Below, in pieces: positions 48,801 through 59,986 of a stretch of DNA of 64,000 bases (position 1 is the stretch's first letter; each line of letters opens with the position of its first letter). The position numbers and the translations under genes were made by a program. The DNA lies in NCBI GenBank assembly GCA_003615045.1, contig ML014154.1, positions 62,001-126,000 of the forward strand. The letters are read 5' to 3'. The notes beneath the pieces are model-generated. The model did not search any database. It saw only the letters and a program-made list of their open reading frames with translations, and had not been told where the DNA came from. Source of the stretch: Caulochytrium protostelioides. Taxonomy: Eukaryota; Chytridiomycota; Caulochytriomycetes; Caulochytriales; Caulochytriaceae.

Positions 48801-51800
48801 CTGCGCCGCGAGGGCCGCGAGGGCCGCGGCGAAGAGCCGATTGAGATTCAGAGCGACGCGGGGCCGGTTCGCAGCTCACGGTATGAGGACGTGGATGCGC
48901 TTGTGGCATCGATTCTGGCGGCCAATCGCCAAGCGGCGGCCCTCTGTGCCACGCAGCGGTTCCACCAGACCCACCCGACGGCCAAAACGCTCCCGCGACC
49001 GCTGTTCGAGCGCCAGATGCAGGTCGGAACGCCGTTCTCGCGGCTGCCCTTCTTCGAGGAAGCCGCCGCCGCGTTTGCCGCCGTCCGGCCGTACCTCTGT
49101 CTGTACCTTGCGCGGCGCAACAACCGGCGCCGTGATGCCATCGCCCGGCTCCGCATCACCTACCGCAATCTCTGGCTCGACTGGAAGCGCGAGGAAGATC
49201 AGCGGCCCTTTGTGGTCTTTGACCCGTCGAGCGCTCCGCAACGCAAGAAGGGACGCAGTGTAGCACCCACGGGACCCCCGTCCTCGGGCTATGTGGACAT
49301 TGGCGGACCCGACCTGGCTGGCCCAGATCACCCGGCCCCTGACCACCCGCTCCCGGGCGGCCTTGGCACCCCCCACGGCCATGGCAGCAGCAGCACCAGC
49401 AGCACCAGTCACCCCCACGAGCACCTGGGCGGCAGCGGCAGCGGGAGTGGGGTGGAGAGCGGGAGTGCCGGTCCCGGCACCACGACTGGCGCCGGCGGCC
49501 TTACCGTCGGCGCTGCAGGAAGCAGTTCAGCGAGTCATGGGACGCGCACGCGGCACGCGCACCCGACGGGAGGCTCGCCCGGCCCCACCCATGTCCACGC
49601 GGGCGCCAGCGGGCGCAGCACGCGCCGCGCCGGGGCCGCGGCTGGCGCCGCCGTATGGAGCGCCTTCAACTCAGATATGGTGAAGTCGGAGGCTGAATGG
49701 CAGGAAGCGCTCAAGTTCCTCGAGGCGAGCGAAGACCGCCAGACGCCGCACAACGACGAGCTCGCGCGTGAGCGCGAGGCGCAGCGCCAGACGCAGGCGG
49801 TCGAGCCGGACATGATCATCGACCCCGAGGAGCTGGCGCTCCGCGCCGCTCACTACCTGCGCCCCCCGGTCGACGACCCGGCCGCCGAGCTGCGCGCGTT
49901 CGAGTCGCGCGTCGACCTCATCTGGACCACCGAGGAAAAGGAGATCTTCCTCGCGAAGCTGCTCCAGTATGGCAAGCTCTTCCACAAGATCGCGCTCTTC
50001 TTGCCAGGCAAGACGGTCCGTGACTGCTGCCAGTACTACTACCGCCACCGCTACAAGAGCGGGTTCAAGCAAGCCATCCGCCGCGCCGCCGCTCAGCAAG
50101 CCCGCAAGCGCGACAAGGCCGGTGGGGCGAGTCGGCGTCCGAGTCGCTTGGTCGTCGAGGCGGCCATCGGCGGCCGAGCGGCCGCGCTGCCCGCCGAGGC
50201 CCGACGCCCTGTCTCGTCGCCCTCGCGCCAACCCTCGGGCGCGACCGACCTGCTGCTCGAAGTCGACATCACTAGCGTGAAAGAAGTGGGCGAGGACGAT
50301 GCGCCGCGCGTGGGCGGCGATGCGCCGGACGATGTGGTGATGGACGACGCGCAGGGCGTGGCCACACCGGACACGCCGGCCGCCGAGCGGTCCGCGGCCG
50401 ATGCCGTCTCGAGCACCACGACGACGGCGCTGCCCGCCGCCGCGGCGGTCGTCGCGGGCGCCGCCACGACCTTGGCTGCCCCCGACGAGGCCACGCCGCC
50501 AGCAGCCTCGGCCGCGGCCTCACCGATTCCTGCCTCCACGCTAGCAACCGTGGCGTCGATCAACTCCGGTTCGGCAGACGATCTGGCCAGTTCGCACATG
50601 GAGGCCGCGGCACCTGTGGCGTCGCTGGTGTCCGCCACCAGTACCGGCGTCGATGCCGATGCTGATGTCAGTGCCGCTGACCATGCCGGTGCCAACCGTG
50701 CGGCGCAGGCCGACACCGCCGACGCCGTGAGCTCGGGCCTTGTCAAGCCCCCGGAGAGTAGGACGAGTTCGGCGCAGGCCCGCAAGGACAAAAACAAGGA
50801 CAAGGACAAGCAGACGCCGGCAAGCAAGCAGGGCAAGGAGGCCATGGGACGGTGGTCCCCGGCCGAGAAGACGGTGATGCTAGACGGGCTAGCGCGGTTC
50901 GGGCGCGATTTCGGGGCCATTGCCACGCTGATTCCGACCAAGACGATCGACCAGATTCGCGCTTTCTTTACCCAGTATCGCAAACGCCTGCGCCTGAATG
51001 AAGTTATTAAGCATGCCGAGTCCGACAAGAGCGCCCGGCTCCTGGCGCCGCCCCAGCCGGCCGTGCTAGCCGCCCAGATCGTCCGTGCGGCCGCAGGCTT
51101 ATCGCCAGAACCTTCCAGTCTGACCCCCGCAACGTCCTCGTCGATTTCACTCGTCGACCTCAACGCAGCCGAGATCGACACGACGACCACCTCTACGGCT
51201 GCACTTATGGCCGTGACGACGACGCTGTCCTTGTCAGCAGCGGCGTTGGCGGCTGGCCAGCTGGCAGAGAGCCCTTCCCTCGATCGGGATGCCAAAAAAC
51301 GAAAACGCAACGGCGGCCCAGGACTTAGCGGGGGCGGCGAGGGCGGTAGTGAGACGACCGTCCTGGCGCAGCCGTTGGCCGCGGCGTCGGTTGCTGCGTC
51401 GGTCGGCGCCTCCACACCTACGGCCACCTCCGCTACCGCAGCGGCCACCGCCGCTGCTGCCGCCGCCGCCGCCGCGTTCCACTCGAAGCAGAAGCGTTCG
51501 CGCAAGAAGACATTGAGCACCGACGTCCTGCCGGCGGGGTGGTCGGGCCTCAGTCCCACCCTCGCTGCGCCCGTGCCCGGGGGGCACGTGCCACCGGACC
51601 CGTCGCCCACCGACCCGGCGGTGGTCGCCGAAGCCATGCTCTCGCTGAAGGCCGACACGACCCATGCGCACGCGACGACAGAGCCCGGATCAGCGGCGAC
51701 GCCGGCTATGACGGCGACCCCGAGGGCCGAGGCACCCGCAGCGATGCCGCCAACCGTGCCGACCATGCCGCGGATGGCTCGCTCCTACGAAGACGACCGG

Positions 51801-54800
51801 GCGGACGCTTCATGGACGCTACGGCATAGCGCCGCCACGACCGACTTCCGGGAGATCTATCCGGGTCCCGCCGGCCCCGCGCTGCCGCCGCCCTCGATGG
51901 GTCTACCGAACGCCGCGCATGGGGCCCGCCCAGGGCGCCGTCCGGGGGTCGTCACCCCCGAGCCCGGCGCCATGCCCCTGCACATGTCGTCCGGGCCTGG
52001 CGGCCTGCGGTTGCACGAATTCGCTGGGGCTGATGACGGACGCCGGGAAGGCGGGCCCAGCATGGGCCGCCACGAGGGCGGTCAGCCGGCAAGTACCGCA
52101 AGCGGCCATGGCGGGTGGCCAGCATCGGCCACCCAAGCATCGCCGGGAGTCGCGGCGCGCCGCGGCAGTATGCGCACGATCTCGTACTGGTCGATTTCGG
52201 ACAAATCCAAGTTCCTGGAAGGACTGAGCAAGTATGGACGCGACTGGCGCAAACTGGCGGAGATGGTCGATTCCAAGTCCGCGGTCCAAGTGCGCAACTA
52301 CTATGTGAACAACAAGGACAAGCTCGCGCTTGGCGAGTTGCTCGCAAAAGCCGGGTTTTCGGCCGACGGGGACGACATGGACCTCGCTGCCCTGACGCCC
52401 GTGAAGGGCCAGAGCACGCCGACGCACTCGCTGTCACCCATCTTGGCGACATCGCACTACGGCTATCCCGATGCGCCAGCCACCCACGGCGACACCAAGC
52501 CGCACGATGACCCGATGGCGAGCTGGGCGCCAGGGTCTGCGTCTGCCACGCCGGACCCGAGCACCGCCCGGCCACTGCCGCCCCCCGCAGCCTCCTATGT
52601 GGCCAGTGGGTCTCAGCCGTCTCAGCGTCTTAGCGAGCCGAGCGGCACGTCCGCGGTTCATACCTCGCCGTATGACCATCATGCCTTGCCGCCGCGGCAC
52701 CCAGTCGCGGATCTAGCGATGAGTCGCGGACGATACAACCTGCACCACGACGGTCATGCCCCCGATCCCCGTGGCGCCCACGATCATCGCCCGCCGCCGC
52801 ACGCATATGCGCCTTCGGCGACGCCCGGCTCCGCGGTCTCGTCGAATACCATGGCTCCGTCGCCCCCCGTCATGTCGCCCCGGGAGGCTTATGGCCACTA
52901 CGTGCCGCCCGGCGCCACCGCCTCCGCCGGGTATCCCTATCGACCAGCCCTGGCGGCAGCGGCGGGCCCCCCGAGCGCCGTGGACGGCGGATCCCCGTCG
53001 AGCGCGACGTATCCGTACGACCACGGCGCGTCGGCCATGCCCCCGAGCGGCCACCCGTATGCCGCCCGTGGCGCGGCGTATACCTATGGCTCAACGCCGG
53101 CAGCGACGATGCCCTCGACGGCGGCGGCGGCGGCGGCGGCGGTCTCGGCGACAGCGACAGCATCGACCATGGCGACCAGCCCGTTCGTGGCGGCGGCACC
53201 GGCTCCGACGTCGGCGACGCGCCGCCACTCCTCGGTCTTATCCCCGGCCTCGACCCCAGCCTCGGTGGCGACTGCAGCCGCATCCATTCCTCGGCAGTCA
53301 GCGATACCGACGGCGTCGTCGCATCATCATCCGCCCGCCGCTTTTGGCGCACCTCCTCTCCCCTATGAGGGGCCCATGGCGCCGCAGCCGCCGTCGTCGT
53401 CATTGCCGTCTCGCCTCTCGAGCGCCACTTCGCCCTACGAGACGTCTGGTGACCTGCGCTACGAGATGTCTGGCGACCCGCGCTACGAGGCGTCCGGCGA
53501 CCCGCGCTACGGCTCGCGTTCCGCTAGCCAGCTCCATCCGGATGGGGAGCACGAGCCCCGTGTTGGCACCGCGCGGTCGCCCATGGCAACCGCGTACGCA
53601 GCGTATGGGCCGCCTCCTGCGGTCGGCAGTCCGCATGGCGGGGCGACACCCACGCAGGCGCCCACGCCCACCGCATCGCGCCCGCCTGCGCCGGCCGCGT
53701 CATCGCACCCGTCCCTTCAGGCACACGCCGCCCCGTCCCGTTCTGCGTATGCTCGGCCGGAAGCCTACGACACGGTGCGCTACCCGCCTCATACCTACGG
53801 GCCACAGCCGCCCGCGGCCTCGGCGGCGCCGCCAGCGACTTCGCAGGCAGCGGTGTCACTGGGACCTAGCGGCCAACCGCATGCGCATGCTCAGGCGTAT
53901 CCGGCGGTCCAGGCGGCCTCCGTGCCGCGTGTTGCGGCCTCGTCACATCCGTACGCGCCGTATCCTTCGCACCCCGGGCATTCGCCCATCGAGGCCTATC
54001 CGCCATCGCCATATGCGGCGGCCGGGCACGCGGCCCCGGCTTCCGGTAGCGCACTGGCGTACCACCTGAACTCCCGCGACCCCGGACCGGAGAGCGGAGT
54101 CTCACGCTACGGCGGCTCGGCGCCACACGCGTCGGGACACAGCCAACTGGCGGCCGTGTCTGTCTCGGCGCTCGCTCCAGCCGCCGCGCTGCCACCTGCC
54201 TCGGCGCCGATGTCCGGGCTGTCGTCCGTCACCGCATCGTCCACTGTCGCCTCATCGGCGGGAGCGCCCTCCTCGCCTGCCGTGGCGAGGACCCCGACGT
54301 CGGCTGCCCAGCGTCATGTGCATGCGTATGGCGCCATGATGACCCTGCCGCCGCCCTCGACCGCCGCGGCGGCGTCCTCGGCGCTTGCCCCCGAGTACCC
54401 GTCCTACACGTCCGCGGGTACCGGACCGCGGCGGTCGCCGTACGATCCCCCGCAGCCGCCACCTCGGGTCGGGCCGATGACATCGTACCCCGCGACCCCG
54501 TCTCATGGCGCCAGTGCGCCGCAGGCACCGGCATTCGCAGGCGCCGAGTCGGCCCCCGCCGTCTACCACGCGAATCCGCCCTCGTATCCCGCGAGCCACG
54601 GCTACGCCCCCGCAGCGCACGCGCAGCCGCCATCGCACGCGCACCACCAAGCGCCCGCGGCAGGGCCGACCGCGCCGGCAGCGGCGTCGGCAGCGGCGGC
54701 GCCGGGGTCCGTGTCGGCCTCCGTGCCGGTCTCGGGCGCCGGTTATCGCCAGGAAACCTCGGGCTCGGCGTACTACCCGTCCGGCGGGAGCTATCACGGC

Positions 54801-55976
54801 GACTACTTTTCTCTGCGGTCGCCGCCGCAGGCGACGCCGTACCACGTGCACGTCCCGTCCACCGCGCCGGCGGCGACGCCATCGCATGGCGTGGGTCCGG
54901 GGTCCGGGGCCCCGTCGCATGCCGTGCATGCGGCCAGCCAGAACCCGACGCCGCCACCGCCTGCGTATCCATATGCGCCCCCGCATCCGGCGCATGGCCA
55001 CGCGCGTGGGTATGATCCCGGACGCATGACGCCGGCCTATCCGGAGGGGGCCTACCCGCCGCGGGGTCCGGAGACCAGCCAGGCGCACGCCTATGCCCCT
55101 TCGCACGGACCACCGCATCCGCATGCGTACCCCCATGCGTATGCGTATCCACACCCGGACCCGCACGCGCCGCCGTCCACGGCCGCCGCGCCAGCGACAG
55201 CGGCGCCGCTGCTGCCGTCGGTCTCGCACCTGCTCACGACCTCGGACGGCGCGTTTGCCCCGAGCGGCCGCGCCTCGGGCGCTGCGCCGAGCCGCCATCA
55301 CGCGCTGAGCGCGATGCCCCCGCCGCCGCCGTCGTCGTCGTCGTCGTCGCCGTATCCGTCCGGCGCCCGCCACGACGACCCGAGCCCCGCGTATGGCGAG
55401 GGCTCCGACCCGGAGGCGCGCTCCCGCTACGCGTATGAACCCGCGGGTGGGCGCCCCCCAGCGCCCATGATGTCGCCCCCGACCGCCGCGTACACGCACA
55501 CGCATCCGTATGCCCATCCGCATGCCCATCATGCGCCTCCGCACGCGCGTTCCCAGGCGCCCCGGCCCACGCCGTCGTCGTCGTTGTCGTCTCGCCCGCC
55601 CCTGCATGCGCACCGGTCGCCCTATCTCCACGCGACGTATGATCCCTACGGCCGCCCATCGCCATCGATGCGGCCCGCGGACCACGCCGCGCCGACGCCC
55701 ACGGCCCCCGGCCGGCCCGAGTCCTGCCCCTCGGTCTCGCCCCAGATGCCGCCGCAGCGGCCCTCGCATCCAGGCTATGGCTACGACGGCCGCGACGCGC
55801 CGCAGGGCGCCGAGGCGCCGCCGCCGTCGGCCCACGCACGTGGCACGTCCGTGCCGCCGCCCTCGGTCTCCTCCCCCTTGGACGGCCACGGGCCCGCGCC
55901 GAGCGCCGTCCCGCCGTCGGGGCCCAGCGGGACGGCAGCGCCGCCGCCCCCCTACGGGCCTTACGAGGCTTACTAG
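45887..55976 (+). CDS. SNT1: Giant SANT-domain corepressor, Snt1/NCoR-like (two exons)
   Basis: Model join(45887..45957, 46145..55976), 3300 aa. Exon 1 (MGLADPPRRPSAPESDAGSG, SEEG) ends at a perfect GTAAGT donor. Exon 2 starts after cgcag at 46144 in frame with ALPSEEASPSGSDRSRERAS. The N-terminal 700 residues are disordered with RD/ER arrays. A coiled-coil-like segment is at about 730-780 (MIDAELLRYQQCLAERKHRW). A conserved helical region is at about 935-1035 (SILAANRQAAALCATQRF, RRDAIARLRITYRNLWLDW). Then come three SANT domains: IWTTEEKEIFLAKLLQYGKL (about 1283), GRWSPAEKTVMLDGLARFGR (about 1592) and SYWSISDKSKFLEGLSKYGR (about 2038). The last 1200 residues are Pro/Ala/Tyr/His/Ser low complexity. 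Snt1 scaffolds the Set3 histone deacetylase complex in fungi and NCoR/SMRT does so in animals. DNA- or histone-binding by individual SANTs is inferred. Confidence 0.78.
45958..46144 (+). other. Intron of the SANT corepressor gene
   Basis: 187 bases, donor GTAAGT and acceptor gatcgcag. It contains in-frame stops (for example TGA at 46086-46088), so it cannot be read through. Exon 1 is 71 bases and exon 2 begins with one base, restoring frame exactly. Confidence 0.75.
46269..46318 (+). repeat. GGCGCT hexamer repeat coding Gly-Ala
   Basis: About eight ggcgct units in the corepressor N-terminus, encoding a GAGAGAGA stretch. Confidence 0.9.
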
Positions 55977-56070
55977 ACCCCGGCCACGCCGGCGGCGCCT
56001 TTCCGCGCAAAGTCGCGCTCTCTCCGGCGACTCTCGCGACGTGTCGGGCAACATGGAATCCGTCCAATCC

Positions 56071-56076
56071 AATAAA
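56071..56076 (+). terminator. AATAAA polyadenylation-type signal
   Basis: AATAAA in a short AT-richer patch 95 bases past the corepressor stop and just before the 3' end of the convergent bS21m gene. Position fits a 3'-end signal for the plus-strand transcript; rare in such GC-rich surroundings. Confidence 0.45.
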
Positions 56077-56105
56077 TACGCAGTTTCTCTTGAAGGGGCT
56101 CGGGT

Positions 56106-56564
56106 TTAGATGTCGACATAGTTCTGGAGGGCGACCTGATACCGCTCGTTGTAGGCCTCGGCGGCGCGGATCTGCTCGGCGATGTGGCGGCGGACGAGGC
56201 GCCATTCCCACTCGCGCCGCTCGCGGCGGCGGCGGTCGCCGCGCGACTCGAACCGCTGCTGGCGCATGAACTGGTCCCGGACGTTGGACTCGTCGAGAAC
56301 CGTCCGCAACTCCCACCACGCGCGGCTCACGGACCGGTGGTTCACCACGATCGTGCGGCCTGCCGAGCGGTCCTGCGGCATCATCATGCGGTGGGCCTGC
56401 AAGTGGCGGACCAGCACGACGGGCACGGCGCCCGTCCCCGCGGCGCCGCGGGCAGTCAGGTCGCCGCTGGCGTGCATACCTGCGCTGGCGCCGACGGCGC
56501 GGCAGGCCCACGACGGGGCCCTGAAGCAGCGGAACATCGCGTCAGCGCTTAACCCCGCGTGCAT
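56106..56564 (-). CDS. MRP21: Mitochondrial ribosomal protein bS21m (MRP21-like)
   Basis: 152 aa from ATG 56564. The first 60 residues are Ala/Arg/Met-rich, acidic-poor and amphipathic, as for a mitochondrial presequence. The C-terminal 90 residues follow the bS21 pattern: RTIVVNHRSVSRAWWELRTV, LDESNVRDQFMRQQRFESRG, then DRRRRERREWEWRL. That is a strand, a helix with Ala/Leu spacing, then the basic RRRRE tail. bS21m sits on the mitochondrial small subunit near the mRNA exit. Convergent with the SANT corepressor, with 129 bases between stops. Short divergent family, so assignment is by pattern only. Confidence 0.72.
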   Translation of the reverse strand: MHAGLSADAMFRCFRAPSWACRAVGASAGMHASGDLTARGAAGTGAVPVVLVRHLQAHRMMMPQDRSAGRTIVVNHRSVSRAWWELRTVLDESNVRDQFMRQQRFESRGDRRRRERREWEWRLVRRHIAEQIRAAEAYNERYQVALQNYVDI

Positions 56565-57225
56565 CCACAGGCACGGCGTGAGCGGCTATTCAAAAAAGGG
56601 AGCGGACGGGGTCTGGGCGAGGGCGGAGACGGAACGTGGGAACCAAGCACCGACGGTGGGTCGTCAGGGGGGCGTCGGGAGGCGACGCGGAAGCCGGGCA
56701 CTCGGACGGACGAGGACGCGGCGCGTCGTGTCGCCAGGACCGCTCACCCCGCGCGGTGAGCCGCTGCGGCTCGTGTGGCATCTGTGTCGGGGGATGTCGG
56801 GGGATGTCGGCGGTCCACGCGTGTCCATCGGTATGGCCATGTCAAGAGAGCGCGAGCACGCGGGCGGTGGTTCCAGCCCACGCGGCGTTTGCTGCGAGCG
56901 TTGCTGCAGACCTGGCGGCGTCACACCAATAGCGCCGCGGACACAGACGGGCGAGCGGTGCGACGGGAGACGTGCGACGAAGGCTGCGCCGTGCGTGGCG
57001 CAGCCACGGCCGCCCGGCCCCTCTCCTCCTTCACCCCTTCACCCCGGTCCGCCGGTAGCACGCGCAACATGACGGGCCGTGTGGCGCAGCCATGGCCTCG
57101 GCCCCACGCTCCCGCTCTTCCGTCTCCGGGTCGCTCACCCCCGGGCGTTGCTTGCTTCAGCTGAATTGCCACGATGTACAGGATACGGCACGGCACGGCA
57201 TGCAACAAGCGCGCGCGGCCTCACC
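56565..57225. other. Intergenic, no gene supported
   Basis: About 0.66 kb between the bS21m start and the PP2C stop, both on minus. It should contain the bS21m promoter and PP2C 3' end. A direct gggatgtcg repeat is present at about 56791-56809. Overlapping Arg/Gly/Pro frames on both strands are dismissed as composition effects. Confidence 0.5.
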
Positions 57226-58584
57226 TCACCGCGATGCCGAGCCGGTGGCCAGCGCCGTGTCGCGGAAGCGAACCACGATGACGGAAAGGTTGTCGGTGGT
57301 GTAGCGCGCGAGGGCCTGGTCTAGCAGCCGGTCGGCGGCGGCGTCCGGGTCGTCGACGTCGGCGATCAGGTCCACGGCCTCCTGGTCCGAGCAGACGTCC
57401 CAGACGCCGTCGCACGCAAGGATCAGGAAGGCGTCGTTCGGCTGGAGCACGGTTTCGGTGGTGTACGGGTTGCCAATGACATAGTCCTTCATGCTGATGT
57501 CGCCCAGGGACCGCGTCACCGCCAGCATCCCGTTGACGCGGTTGTTCAGCATGTAGCCGCCGGCGACCATGATGCGCCGCGCCTCGTCGGGGTCGCTGCC
57601 CTTGTGGTCATACGAGAGCCGCACGGCGTGGCCGCCGCGGCACAGCACGACGCGGGCATCGCCGACATTGGCCGTGTATAAGACGCGCTGCGGCACGAGG
57701 CCGTGGCCGTCGCTGCCCGCCGCCGCGGTCGCGTCGGAGGGTGCGCTGCGCGCCGCGCCGTCGGGCCCACCGCCGGGTGCCGCGTGGGGCGCTACGCCGG
57801 GCGCCGCCGCCGTCTCATGCAGCACCTGCGCATCCGTGGCGGGCCGCAGCTCGCGCTGGATGAAGGCCACGGCGGCCGTACATCCCGAGAAAAGACCCGT
57901 TTTCTGCTTCAGCTGCTGGTCGGTCTCGACAAACGCGGCGTTGAGGAGCTCCGGCACGGGCCGCGGCGCGGCGGCGGTCCGGTTGGGGACGAGGAGCCGC
58001 GCGAACGTGTCGTGCAAGTGCTGGCCGCAGTGCTCCGCCGCGGCCTTGCCAGCATGGCCGTCGAACACGGCGAACCAGCCGCTCCCTTCCGCGTGCGCGT
58101 AGTTGTAGAAGAAGGCGCTGCTGTCCTCCATCGTCCGGCGATACTTCTTGTTGCGGTCCTCGGAAAAGCCGACCTGGAAGCCCGCGACCGCGATCGCGTG
58201 GTCGAGCTGCGCATCCGTCAGGTCTTCGGTGATGGCGCCGGCCCAGTCGTGGGCGGCTGCCGACGCCGCCGCCGACGCCGACGCCGGCGCGGATGCCGGC
58301 GCGGCTGCCGCCGCCGTCGCCGCCGTCAAGATCGGGCTCCCGGCGCCGTCGGTCGTCCCGCGACCCGCGTCGGCGCTCGTGTCGGCGCTCGCGTCGGCGC
58401 CACGGTCCGACGCGTCAGAAACCCGGGGGTCATCGAGCTTGCAGGGACTGGCCGACAGGACGCCGCCGGACGCGCCGACGGCCGGCGCGGCGGGATCCGC
58501 CCCCAGAGCGGGGTCGCGGGCGGCCGGCGACGCCGCGGCCGCGCCGGACGGGATCGCGCAGGGGGCCGACGCGTGGCCGGACAT
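57226..58584 (-). CDS. PTC1: PP2C-family Ser/Thr protein phosphatase (Ptc1-like)
   Basis: 452 aa from ATG 58584 (MSGHASAPCAIPSGAAAAS); the frame continues upstream to a GTG but without an earlier credible start. Residues 1-120 are Ala/Asp low complexity. The PP2C core starts about 135: VGFSEDRNKKYRRTMEDSSA, WFAVFDGHAGKAAAEHCGQH with Asp175, GCTAAVAFI, LYTANVGDARVVLCRGGHAV, LSYDHKGSDPDEARRI, LAVTRSLGDISMKDYVIG, FLILACDGVWDVCSDQEAVD with Asp392, and TTDNLSVIVVRF with Asp431. These metal-binding Asp residues and the overall compact size match Ptc1, which dephosphorylates MAP kinases of stress pathways in the cytosol. Starts divergently from the golgin gene across 1.3 kb of repeat-rich DNA. Confidence 0.93.
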   Translation of the reverse strand: MSGHASAPCAIPSGAAAASPAARDPALGADPAAPAVGASGGVLSASPCKLDDPRVSDASDRGADASADTSADAGRGTTDGAGSPILTAATAAAAAPASAPASASAAASAAAHDWAGAITEDLTDAQLDHAIAVAGFQVGFSEDRNKKYRRTMEDSSAFFYNYAHAEGSGWFAVFDGHAGKAAAEHCGQHLHDTFARLLVPNRTAAAPRPVPELLNAAFVETDQQLKQKTGLFSGCTAAVAFIQRELRPATDAQVLHETAAAPGVAPHAAPGGGPDGAARSAPSDATAAAGSDGHGLVPQRVLYTANVGDARVVLCRGGHAVRLSYDHKGSDPDEARRIMVAGGYMLNNRVNGMLAVTRSLGDISMKDYVIGNPYTTETVLQPNDAFLILACDGVWDVCSDQEAVDLIADVDDPDAAADRLLDQALARYTTDNLSVIVVRFRDTALATGSASR

Positions 58585-59240
58585 GGCACCTCCTCGCTGG
58601 TTCACAGCAGCCGCAGCAGGAGCGGCACCGTCAGTGGGGGGCAGCGGCGATCTAGCACGAGGACGTCGCACAAGGCACGTGGCCGCGATCAGCAGGCGAG
58701 GGTCAGTCACCCCCCACGTGGACGAAAGGTGGTCCGGGACCTGATGGCGGTGGCGATGCAAGTCAGACGTCGCGGTCGTGGTGAACGTCTGGAGAAGCCG
58801 CGAGCACGTGGCGTCGACGCGCGTCACGGGGCTTCGCACGGCCCCGCGTCATGCCGCGTCGTCCCGCGCGGCGCCCCCGCGCGCATGGCACGGACCTGGC
58901 ATGGCATGACGCGTGCATGTGACGCACCTGTAGGCCAAAGGGCTCGCGGCATCGCTCGCGGCGCCACGTGGTCGACGGCACCGCGGATCGCGCCGCCTGC
59001 GATCGGCGCACGCCCGACGCAGGGCCGGCCCGCGGCCGCGGCAGCCAAGCGTCCCTTCATTCCCCCTTCCCATCGCGTGGCTCCGTCGTGGCTCCGTCGT
59101 GGCTCGCGGCATCCCCATGCCGGAGCGTGGCCGCGGCCGCGCCGGATCGCCGGTGGCCCATTCGAACGGCGCCGACGGCGACCGCTTCGGGGAGGGGCCA
59201 CCCTTGGCCGTCCTCGGGCCGTCGCGCTACGCCACACCAC

Positions 59241-59273
<33 letters not shown>

Positions 59274-59516
59274 CGCCGCCGTCGTGGAAACGCGGGATCC
59301 TGCCGCGGTGCCCTCGCGCCTCGGCACGGGCCGGGGGACCGACGTGGTCCATCGATGAAGCGGCGGCGGCGGCGGCGGCGGCGGCGACGGCGGCGACGGC
59401 ACCATGGGTCGGTCGTCACCTTCCATCGTGCCCGCAGCCGCGCCACGATCAGTAGTGCTCCCATACGTCGCGCGCGGCCCACGCCACGCACGCACCCCCC
59501 CGCCACGTATGTATCG

Positions 59517-59549
<33 letters not shown>

Positions 59550-59864
59550 TGTCGCCATTCATGGGGGCACTCACGATCGCCTGGCGGGCACGACAGGCCC
59601 GGTGATTCGTGCTCGCGACGTCCGCATCGGCATCGGCCAGCGCGGCGAGACGGCTTGACTGGTTTCGGTGGCGCGTCGTTTGTACCTTCTCTGCTCGATT
59701 CCTGGCGCGGCCCTCTGCCCGGTTCGCACGGATCAGCCTGTTGGCGGCTCATTCCGGGCGGTCGCCGGCGCTGTCCCGACGCGTCACGGCACGACCGCGA
59801 CGACGTGACGCCCCGCGCGCATCGCCTCATCGGACCAAGGCTCCGCGACGACGTCCTCCTCGCC
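58585..59864. promoter_or_regulatory. Divergent promoter region with CCG/CGG inverted triplet arrays
   Basis: 1.28 kb between the PP2C (minus) and golgin (plus) start codons. It contains a CCG array (about 59240-59283), a CGG array (about 59361-59399) and GTCGCC repeats (59519-59555). The golgin frame stays open back to 58968 but is Arg-rich there, so it is treated as leader. Promoter function is inferred from position only. Confidence 0.5.
59240..59399. repeat. Inverted pair of triplet repeats, (CCG)n ... (CGG)n
   Basis: About 44 bases of CCG/CGT triplets, roughly 77 bases of unique sequence, then about 39 bases of CGG/CGA triplets. The two arrays are reverse complements and could pair into a long GC hairpin. 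Confidence 0.75.
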
Positions 59865-59922
59865 ATGTTTGCTCAGATCATCAAGAAAGCCGGCGCCCTC
59901 GAATCGGAGCTGGTGCGTAGCT

Positions 59923-59986
<64 letters not shown>

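Noticed and set aside
54252-56072. 606-codon Arg-rich minus frame
   Set aside because: Antisense shadow of the Pro/Tyr/Ala tail of the corepressor.
58968-59864. 299-codon upstream extension of the golgin frame
   Set aside because: Arg runs from CGG triplets; the ATG at 59865 starts a typical golgin N-terminal helix.
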